Shown in pieces: positions 55,430 through 64,000 of a stretch of 64,000 nt of DNA. The stretch comes from Larix kaempferi (taxonomy: Eukaryota > Streptophyta > Pinopsida > Pinales > Pinaceae). Numbering within the stretch: the stretch's first letter is position 1; each line of letters opens with the position of its first letter. Below the pieces are notes generated by a model that worked only from the letters and a program-made list of their open reading frames with translations, was not told the DNA's origin and did no database searches. The DNA lies in contig BSBM01000753.1 of NCBI GenBank assembly GCA_027924585.1, forward strand, positions 26,664,001-26,728,000, in the 5' to 3' direction. The position numbers were made by a program, and so were the translations under genes.

Positions 55430-57250
55430 GATTGTAACAAATATTTTGAAATTGTGATATAATATAGATGTATATAGGACATTTCAAGAGAAATGTTTTT
55501 CATTTTCAGCCCTCTTAGTGTGACAAAGATGAGAAATTCTTTAGGCCCACAACATAATAGGGATTGTTCAATGCCTTATTAATTCACTATGGAGCTCATA
55601 AAAGTTTGTTGTTATTTTAACAATAATGATTTTCTTCTTTACATTAGTTAAAATAAAGAGATTTATGATCCTCAAGGTTAGGGTTGATCACCTCCTCATA
55701 ATATATTAATTTTATCTTAACCTCTGATTATTTATCATGCCACAATTTCTCCTTAAATTTAGATGTAATATTATTTTTAATATTATCTTTATTATGCAAA
55801 GTGGCATCTTCCTTGATTCCCCAATGGTTTAGCCAATACTTGGCATCTTTATGCCAACCCAATTTGCTTCTAGAATTTTTAAGATCTAGCTTAGAGAGGT
55901 GCAAAAGATTCTCTTGATTTATATATATGGTATTGTTTTTTCCTTCTAATTAAGGCTTTGCACTTATTTATCTGGTTGGATTTTAAGGTCTCGTTAGAAG
56001 TGCCCCTAATGGATTTTTTAACAATCTTTTACTCTTTCTCATAACAAGTGTGGTCCTTCTATTTTCTTTTTAATGCAACATCTCAATAGAGAACTTGTTG
56101 TTAGAAGTAGAAAGGGTTGTCATAAAATCAGGATAGCTTCGATGAGTTAAAAGGTTAGAAAAGTTGGAATTGTAACAAATATTTTGAAATTGTGATATAA
56201 TGCAGATGTGCTAAGGACATTGCAAGAGAAGTGTTTTTCATCTTCAACCCTCTTAGTGTCATAAAGATGACAAATTTCTTCAATTGTATGGCGTCTTAGG
56301 AATAATCCAATGCCATGTTTCAATATAAAGCTCGTGAAAGTTTGTTCTTATTTTAGCAATGTCGTTTTTCTTATTTATGCTAACTAAAATATAGATATAC
56401 TTTTGGTCTTTTAGATTATGATTGACCATCTCCTTATAATATTTTAGTTTTCTCTAATCCTTTAATTATTTATTGCAACACATCCTTAAATTTAGATTAA
56501 TAATATTTTCAATACTATCATTATTTTGCAGTGACCACTTCCTTGATTTCCCAATGGTTGAGCTAAAACTTGGCATATTTATGCCAACTTTGCTTAAGCC
56601 ACATGTGGTTTTAACTGGAGTTTGAAGCAATCTTAGAATGCCTCCTGTCTTCAATGTTGTTTATCTTGTTCTTGTACAATAGGTACCTAGTCATAGTCAT
56701 GCTCTCAATGGGGAAAAGAATTGTTTCTATGAGGAGAATATGATAGAGTGTATTTCCTTTAATTTTGAGATTAAAAGTTATAAAACACTTTTGGATTTTC
56801 TATGCCTTTCTCCACAATTATCTAGATATGTTGCAACCCCAATCTTCACACGGTGTAAGATAACAAGAGTGACGAGAGTCTCAAAGAGGAGTTTCTTTGT
56901 ATTCAAGAAATCCCTACTAGATTTTTGGATTTTACGAGTTGTAATGGAGTTTTAATTGCTAATTGTCTTCTCTTTCTTTCTATTATATATTTTTTAATAT
57001 TCTCTTTCTTTCTATTATATAGTACATTTTTTTCCTCGTAATTAGGGATTTGTACCTATTTATCTTGTTGCATTTTAAGGACTTGTTAGAAGCATCCTTA
57101 ATGTATTTTCTAGCAATATTACACTCTTTATCATACCAAGGGTTGGACATTCTATTTTCCCATTTACATGACATCTCGATCGAGAAATTGTTAATAGAAG
57201 TAGAGAAGGTTGTTGTAAAATTATGATTGAGGTCTTCAATATTGTCCTTA
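55430..57250 (-). pseudogene. LINE ORF2 fragment, tandemly duplicated
   Basis: Copy A (about 55430-56150) and copy B (about 56165-57250) both begin ATTGTAACAAATATTTTGAA on the plus strand and run parallel with clear divergence. Copy B has about 400 extra bases near 56600-57020. On the minus strand copy B keeps an open piece, NPWYDKECNIARKYIKDASN, typical of the linker between endonuclease and RT in plant L1-type LINEs. Neither copy has intact RT. Confidence 0.7.
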
Positions 57251-58200
57251 TTTGATAGAATATTTAATTCATTATTTAAGTCCTTTAAAAAAATCATATT
57301 TATTTTTGTTGAAGAACATGTGCTTTTGGTTATTAGAATTCATGTCAAAGTTATTAGAATTTGTGACAACCTTGCCTAAGTTGTATATTACAATTATTTT
57401 TTCCAACCATCCCTCAATGCTCCTAAACTTGGCAATATAGTTCCCATGCAACCTTATCACCATAGCTTTCAAAATTTACTATTTGGTTGTATATTGGGAT
57501 ATCATGTATCACACAATATACAACACTATTGCCAAGCACATGAATACAAGTCATCTAGTTGGATTTTAGTCACTTCGTTAGACCATTGAAAATTATTAGA
57601 TCTTGAAAACTATAGAGCTTGATCAATGCGGTACCAAATAAATTCTCAACCAAGTCTTCAAAGTTTATTTTGTATATGCTAGCTAAAACAATCTCCTCAT
57701 CTAGAAATGATTAGGTTTGGTATCAGTGTCCAAGATAATAACTTGGTTAGTCATTGTTGTAGCATTAAAGTCTCCTAACAAGAAGATATTTCCTTCATTT
57801 CTCAAACTGTAAATATCAAGTTATAAGGCATTGTAAGGACAATTGTATCTAGATTGTTCTTTTTATAAAAGGAGGAATTAATAGGTGATATAGTATTATA
57901 TAAATATTCTTAGTATTAATATATGAAATATTTATCCACGTGTAATGATTGAAATGGTTTTTCTTCTAAATCCTAATATGAGGGAAAATGTTCTTCTTTA
58001 TGTAGCAAGACATGCTTCCAATCCCTATGTAGTAGGGTCTTTAGTTCCATATCGACCACAAGACAAATCTTTCTATGTTAGGTGCCTCATGTTATTCATG
58101 CTCTCAAATTTCAGCAGGCATTATAATATCAGTTTCACTAAAAATCTAATTTAACATGGACCCTTTGCTCCATGGAAAGTCACAATAGTTCCAAGAGAGG
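57251..58200 (-). pseudogene. LINE endonuclease domain, decayed
   Basis: On the minus strand, across several stops, the segments LSWNYCDFPWSKG (start of the endonuclease), IFLLGDFNATTMTNQVIIL (the GDFNA catalytic motif), FQDLIIFNG and TCIHVLGNSVVYCVIHDIP appear in the order expected of an L1-type apurinic endonuclease. It belongs with the ORF2 pieces to the left. Confidence 0.75.
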
Positions 58201-59137
58201 ATATGGAGTGTACCAAATTCTTATTTATTATTATATTTTTGGTCTCTATCCCTCATAATAGTTTTTGTATTCCTACTTATTTCTCATTGTCCTTCATGTC
58301 TAGCTTCTTTTATCTTTTGAACTTCCTTCCTTAATTCATCTTGATCTTCTATAATGAGGTCTTCATTTATAAATATTATTGACCCTATTGGACTCAGATT
58401 TTGTTGAGTATGCAATATTTATGCTTGTTAGAGCTTACCTTGACATGAATTAATTTCTATCTTCATGCTCAATTAGTTTACCCAACCTCTTTGCTTATAT
58501 AAGAAAGTTGTTTCAATTTGTAATTTATTTTGTAATTCTTCCTTGACTAGTGCTAGCATGTCCTCTACTTTCTCCTCCTTCAAACAAAAAATTACTAGAT
58601 CATTCAAGGCTTTTTTTTATGCCCATGGCCTAACTCTATAAGTTTATTCATTTCCTATTTGATAGGCTTGATATCCAATGTACCTTCCAAACTATTAAGG
58701 ACCAAATTATTTTTTATATTTTCCTCTAACTCTTTAATATTATTCTTCATATTAAATATTTCAAGATTATCAACCTCTCCTACTTGGGTTGATTGTTTCT
58801 TTTCTTAGCTTTGTTTTTCGATTTCTTGTCATTTAATCTATATTTTCTACAACTTATTCTCCAAGCCTATTATTTTATGGTCAATTTGTTTCTAACTATT
58901 GTCTTCAATTATACAAACTTATTATCAAGCATTGACCGATAACTTTGTTTTAAGTTTGTCTTCTATTTCTCCTCTATGCGTATCAAATGAGTCCATATAT
59001 TCACAAAAAAATTCCAGGGTTACTTTGCTAGAAGTCCTCCTTAGAGTATTTGGTAAATGTGATGAATTGTTCATATTGAAATAAAAAAAGGAGAAGAAAT
59101 AAAGTATAACCAAGGCAAGGAGAAGGAACATGTACAC
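58201..59137 (-). pseudogene. probable LINE 5' region / ORF1 remains
   Basis: Scattered minus-strand coding pieces rich in Lys/Glu/Asn (for example EVDNLEIFNMKNNIKELEEN) and a 70-codon ORF at 58925-59137. These are consistent with a coiled-coil ORF1 or a long inter-ORF region, but no domain is certain. Confidence 0.35.
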
Positions 59138-59561
59138 CTAATTAGATAAAGATCATCCATTAAGGTTTTGGGGATATCCCTCACTAAAAATACCAAAATA
59201 TGCTCAAAATAATTAGTGAAAATGCCTTAATTAAAATTCCTACTAAAAATACCTCAAAAATTCAATTTATTTTAATTTTAAATTTATTTAATATTTAGAA
59301 AAATAAATACTTAAAAAAAAGTTAATATTTATTTTTTACAATAACTATTAAAACATGGTAGCAATGTCCCTTCTTTATTGTTAATAGATTGTCTTGAAAT
59401 ATAGAAATTAGCATGGAAAATAAACTAATGTGTTCTTAGTGATTTAAAATATTTGCACCCTCAAATATACATGAAAAACAGGGAAAACAAGTGATTGAAA
59501 TGGTAAAATTTATTGCACTTCCAAACTGTTCACCTTAATAGATTTGTATTTACATAGAACT
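59138..59561. other. no gene seen
   Basis: AT-rich DNA between the LINE and the Tat fragment. Confidence 0.5.
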
Positions 59562-59672
59562 CTTCAAAGAATTCTGCGACATATTTTCTTTTTCATATGA
59601 GGAGATGCTAGGCATAGACCGCAGCATTGTAGAACATGAGATTAAAACCTATCCAAGTGTGAAAATTGTATA
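59562..59672 (+). pseudogene. Tat RT entry region, plus-strand piece
   Basis: Reads DIFSFSYEEMLGIDRSIVEH then EIKTYPSVK, matching the RT entry of Tat-C (FSWSYEDMLGIDPTILEH). It abuts a minus-strand Tat segment, so the two lie in opposite orientation. Confidence 0.75.
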
Positions 59673-60556
59673 CTGAAACAGATTGAGATCTGCAACTACA
59701 GTGGTCTTACGTAGCAATAAATAATGTCAAAGTATCTGAATTGTGACAACGACCACACAAACTAACTTTTCTACGTGAGAATACTTTAGTTCAGGCCCAA
59801 CCAAAGAAAATATTGCATAATAGATGGCATGTTCTTGAAAACACTCATATTCCTAGACATAAATTACACCAATGGTGGACTCGGATGCGGCCAGATATAA
59901 CAAAAAATATTTTCTATACTTTGATGGACTGAGCAAGGGTGTTGTCATAAGGGATTTCTTAAGAGCATCAAAAGAATCCTGGGTAACTTCATCCCATATA
60001 AACATGATCCATTCCTTCAGTAACAACATGAAACCTTTCGTAATATTGGCATAATTTACTATAAAACACCTAAGAAGTTGACATTTCCTTGGAGGCTTTG
60101 AAGTTGTTGAACATTTGTGGGAGGAGGTAAATTGACAATAGATTCCACCTTCAAAATGTCAACCATGATCCCTTTATTTGAAACTATAAATCCTAAGAGT
60201 CATCCAAACTCAACACAAAATATGCACTTATGAGGATTCAACGAAATCTTATAATTCCTACATCGTTCAAACACGAGGTATAGATGGAATGGATGATCTT
60301 TCCTTTTACAAGAACGCGTAGCTAAATCATCTAGATAAGCCTCAACAATGTGCATATTGTCGTGGAAAGTGAATGCCATAGCTTTTTGAAAGGTAGCTCT
60401 AGCATTTTAAAGTCCAAATGGCATCTTTTTGTATGCAAATGTTCCCCAAGGAAAAATAAATGCAGTTTTATGTTGGTTCTCAAGTCATATTTGAATTTAG
60501 TTGTACCTATAGAATCCATCCATGAAGGAAATGACCTCGCTTCCAGCACACTCATC
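59673..60556 (-). pseudogene. Tat RT-RNase H fragment, minus-strand piece
   Basis: From right to left: VISFMDGF, FIFPWGTFAYKKMPFG, ARATFQKAMAFTFHD, the catalytic motif YLDDLATRS, NPHKCIFCVEFG, FLLYLAASESTIGVI and LLLRKTTVVADLNLFQY. Stops are frequent. It ends where the plus-strand piece starts. On the right it is cut by the copia LTR at 60557. Confidence 0.88.
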
Positions 60557-60941
60557 TGTTAGAAAAACAGGATCGCAAAGCAATAACAATAAACAAGATG
60601 CAAATATAAATCACATAAAACACATTACAAGAGAGACACCAATATAACATGGTTCACCCAATATGGGCTACGGCCACACAAAAATTTCCATTCCTTATTA
60701 TTATACCATCCAACAAATGTAGGGATACAACTTGCAGCACATCCATTGCAAATTCCTCTTCACTCTCTCGCAGTCTCTCTCACACAATCATAGAGATATT
60801 TACAATGCTACAACACACTGTTGTATTACAATGCCTTCCTTTTAAAGAGGGATTACCATGGGAAAATACTATGGGACACCCAATACCATGGGCTCGTAAA
60901 TCACCCATTATTGACCAAGTCATGACTATGAAATTACAACA
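60557..60941 (-). repeat. copia-C 3' LTR
   Basis: The left end TGTTAGAAAAAC is clear, since Tat coding ends there. The right end is set at ATTACAACA (60941) by the TG...CA rule, giving about 385 bp. No second LTR is available to confirm it. Confidence 0.5.
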
Positions 60942-61282
60942 TTTTACAAGGCATTTTTTTCTGAAATTTTTCGCTACAGGTGCGCTGCCCTCAAACCCTC
61001 GCCAGGAGGGGATTCCAAACTAATCGCCCACCGCCCCTGGACCCCCATGATGACTATTTTTGGGGGAAGGCCCCCCTAAACCCCCCCCATCATGGGATGT
61101 GTTCTAGACATGGCTGAAACACGACCTCTGAATGAGGAATATCATGCTCCACAACCAACAATATCCCACTTGGAGACTGATCACAGCAACTCCACTGCTG
61201 TTGCACTTGCTGGACTATGCTCTGAACCTTGGATATGGAAAATTTCTCATCTTCACCTTCATGCTTGAAGGCCAACTAAAAA
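60942..61282 (-). other. copia-C 3' non-coding region with G-runs
   Basis: On the minus strand it contains runs GGGGGGGG, GGGGGG and CCTTCCCCC around 61060-61092. These are a possible polypurine tract and could also fold as a quadruplex. The minus ORF at 61090-61275 is not conserved coding sequence as far as can be seen. Confidence 0.45.
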
Positions 61283-61971
61283 TTAGTAGGAACTCAGTTT
61301 TTCTCTGGTTACCACCTTTGTTAACATGTCTGTAGGATTCTGGCTAGTGTGTATCTTTTCCAACTTCAACAGTTCATCTTCCAGAACAGATAGTATGAAA
61401 TGGTAATTGAGTTGTATATGTTTAGTCTTATAATGGAAGGCTGAGTTCTTTGTAATATGAAAGGAACTCTGGATGTCACTGTACAACCTTCTATTCTCCT
61501 GCTTCTTACCCAATTCTTCCATGAACCTCTGTAACCAAATCATCTCTTTACTATCCTCTATAGCAACAACATACTCTCCTTCCATTGTTGAAAGTGTAAC
61601 AACCTTTTGTAGTTTCGAAATCCAACTTACTATTGTTCCACCTATAACAAAGACATACCCTATGGTGCTCCTCCAACTATCTTTATCACCTTCCATATAT
61701 GCATCAACATATCCCTGTAGAACAGTGTCTGAACATCCAAAACATAATGCATGAGTAGTAGTACCTCTCAACTACATGAGAATCCACTGTACTTCCTTCC
61801 AATGTTCTTTACCGAGATTTTTCATATACCTACTCACAACTCCCACTGCATGTGCAATATATGGTCTTGTGCACACCATGGCATGCATCAAGCTGCCAAC
61901 TGCTGATGAATATGGAACCTTGGACATGTAGTCTATCTCTTCCTGTTTCTTGGGACACATCTCCTTACAAT
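61283..61971 (-). pseudogene. copia-C RT end and RNase H
   Basis: From 61960: KVPYSSAVGSLMHAMVCTRP (end of copia RT), one stop near 61770, then YVDAYMEGDKDSWRSTIGYV, VTLSTMEGEYVVA and THIGH-type ends (HIQLNYHFI, NPTDMLTKVV). The RNase H first Asp region is altered (DAYMEGD for DSDWAGD). It is truncated at 61971 by the copia-D LTR. Confidence 0.88.
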
Positions 61972-62570
61972 TGTTGATGTATATGTAACTTCGGAATGTA
62001 TTTCATCTATGTATTTCATATATATTTATTGTACCCTTATAAGAGATGTGTTATTCCTCTATAAGGAAGTGTCGTCATGTGGATTGACAAGTGTCGCAAG
62101 TGTGTGTACTTGCCGATGGGTTATTAGACCACCATGTGTGGGGTCGGCCCTGAAATATATATTATATTGTGGATGTATCTAGATAGACAAGTCGGCCCCA
62201 TAGTGTAATTGGGCAAACAGGTTAACTATAAATAGAGATCAGGAGATCTCTATTTGATTCATTCGGAAAGTTATATCTCTCTCACTCATAAAGTGGTGCA
62301 CTAGTGAGGAGGAGGATCATCTGCTACTAGGAGACTATCTCAAGTGTATTTTGGTTGTACTTTGGTTGAGCCATTGCTCTCTCTATCTCTGAGGAAGTTG
62401 TGGGGTTTTTCACCTTAGGGTTTTACCCACGGAAACTCTGTGTCTCGTATGCTTTTGATTCTTGTGATGCTTGTCATGCTTATTGTGATTGTTATGCATT
62501 GATATACTATATATGTTATTCTCTCAGTAAAGATCCAAGAGTATTGTGAATTAATGCTCAAAATTTAACA
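61972..62570 (+). repeat. copia-D 5' LTR
   Basis: 599 bp, TGTTGATGTATATGTAACTT to AAATTTAACA, followed by the primer binding site. It holds the GTCGGCCC block and a TATA box (CTATAAATAG near 62227). The element is inserted in copia-C. Confidence 0.92.
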
Positions 62571-62582
62571 TGGTATCAGAGC
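62571..62582 (+). other. copia-D primer binding site
   Basis: TGGTATCAGAGC directly after the LTR, complementary to initiator tRNA-Met. Confidence 0.93.
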
Positions 62583-63143
62583 TAACCTGAGAAGAAGACA
62601 TTTTGCAGTGACGGAAACTTGAGTTTCTTGTTTATTGGGTTTCTCTCCACATTTTTTGGAAAAGCAGTATAGTAGATTGACTCTACTCATCAAGGAGAAT
62701 CTATCTGTCCAATCAGAATTCAATTCTGAGCATTTTCAGATTTGGCCCTAAAAATTAGGGTTTCCACAAAAATAGGAATTTATGAAATCTGAAGACATAG
62801 CTGGACGCTCCTTGCAAAAATCAAAGTTTAGAGATTTGGATCGAGATTTTTGGCTGGGTAGATCTCCGGGAAACTCAAACCGTAATTCAGGGCTCTCCCT
62901 AGTGAACCTGGGAGGACAAAAAGGAAAATCTGAAGGGTAAAGCTTTGCTGATCTCAATTTCTGAATACACTAGGCTGATCAGCTCATCAAGGCGCATCTT
63001 TCTATCCTTTCAGAAATTTGAAATTCACATTTTGAATTTTTAGGGTTTTTCCGACAAACCCTAATCCGGGACCAAATCCAGTTTTCAGCATTTCAAGTGG
63101 TAAGACCTAAATCTTTTCTATTTCATTTGAAGTACTCTTTAAA

Positions 63144-63996
63144 ATGTCTCACCACACCAAGCTTGAAGATAAGCTTGAAGGGGCTGATAAAGTATAGGAT
63201 TGGGTTAATCCTGGAAGAGAATGAGTTGGACTCATATATAAAAGAAGACATCCCTATCCCAGAGGATGAAGAGGCTAAGGTTTTGCATAAGAAGAACTTG
63301 GTCAAGGCAAAGAGAATCATTGCTGATTCTATCAAAGACCATCTCATACCCCATGTGTCTTCTCTAAAGACACCCAAGGCTATGTTTGAATCCTTGACCA
63401 AGCTATTTGAAGGAAAGAACATAAATCGGAAGATGACCCTGTGGAATCAATTGAAAGGGGTCAAGATGTTGAATGGAGAAACCATTCAATCCTATTTATC
63501 CAAGGTCTCTTAGATCAAGGAACAACTTGAAGATGTAGATGAACTGGTGGAGAATGGTGAAATTGTTATGACTACTTTGAATGGCCTACGTAGGTCATGG
63601 GACTCTTTTATCCAGGGGATCTGTGCCAGAAAGAAGTTAATCTCCTTCAGCAGATTATGGGAGGAATGTTCTCAAGAAGAAGCAAGGCTTGTGGCAAGAG
63701 AATAGAAGATGGGAAATGAAGATCAAGCTCTCACATCTCACACTAAGAAGGGCAAGTTCAAGAGGGAGCCATCCCATCACAAGAAGAAATATTCTCATCA
63801 TTTTCACAAAGACAAGAAAGATCTAAGGTGTTTCACTTGTAATGAGAAGGGTCACTTTGCTTCAGAATGTCCCAAGAACAAAAGGGACAAACACAACAAC
63901 AACAACTCCAGCAAGAAGAAGAAGGGTAACAAAAGAAGGTACCATGCTCATGCTACCGAAGATGATGAACCTCCAAAGAAGAAGGTTAGGGAATAA
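63144..63996 (+). pseudogene. copia-D gag with CCHC knuckle
   Basis: The start MSHHTKLEDKLEG corresponds to copia-A MAPSTKLEDKLEG. A small deletion and frameshift near 63190 removes the FRAWK segment. The second frame continues IGLILEENELDSYIKED, IIADSIKDHLIPHVSSLKTP and FEGKNINRKMTLWNQ. Stops lie at 63511 and about 63703. The knuckle CFTCNEKGHFASEC (63829-63870) and a Lys-rich tail follow, ending in TAA at 63994-63996. The rest of the element is outside the window. Confidence 0.9.
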
Positions 63997-64000
63997 AGTG

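Overview
The window is transposon-dominated plant nuclear DNA. It has nested Ty3/gypsy and Ty1/copia elements, decayed LINE pieces, plant-type introns and one ordinary plant gene. The density and depth of nesting, LTRs up to about 2.5 kb and a 15 kb Tat element suggest a large seed-plant genome, probably a gymnosperm. The species cannot be named from the sequence.

Positions 1-37160 are one nest of insertions that can be ordered by junctions and target-site duplications (TSDs). The oldest layer is Tat-C (+ strand, 27374-37160). Element D (- strand, LTR 24916-27373, acidic unknown ORFs to its left) lies in Tat-C. Tat-B (- strand, LTR 17915-18853) sits in the coding part of D. copia-A (- strand) sits in the leader of Tat-B. 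Tat-A (- strand, complete, 1572-16916, TSD TAGAC) sits in the LTR of copia-A. A second copia, copia-B (18912-22665, TSD TTGTA), entered D independently, and a solo copia LTR (36531-37082) lies in the 3' LTR of Tat-C.

Tat-A and Tat-C share an unusual design: gag, protease, RT with decayed RNase H, integrase, then a second RNase H downstream of integrase. Beyond it lies a gene on the opposite strand. In Tat-A this antisense gene has a TATA box, a leader intron holding a CG-rich repeat array, a 282-codon exon resembling the plant mobile domain, a 101 bp intron and a last exon. Tat-C has a decayed homologue with a 103 bp intron at the same codon and phase. This antisense, intron-bearing passenger gene is the main candidate for an under-described system. 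Both integrases also carry Lys where the catalytic Glu of DD35E should be.

Positions 37161-41395 hold AT-rich DNA, a decayed SET-domain gene (39780-40352) and, right after it, six tandem exon-intron units of about 173 bp (40413-41395). Most of their exons are exactly 60 nt, phase 0, and encode variants of one 20-residue cassette. A chromovirus with a chromodomain and a single LTR follows (41407-46178, - strand).

Positions 46179-52460 are mostly non-coding, with one decayed coiled-coil ORF. Positions 52466-54066 hold the only convincing host gene, a two-exon member of the membrane-associated kinase regulator / BKI1 family. Positions 55430-59137 contain a decayed, partly duplicated LINE on the minus strand. 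The window ends in a head-to-head Tat fragment (59562-60556), a truncated copia (60557-61971) and the 5' part of another copia (61972-64000) of the same family as copia-A.
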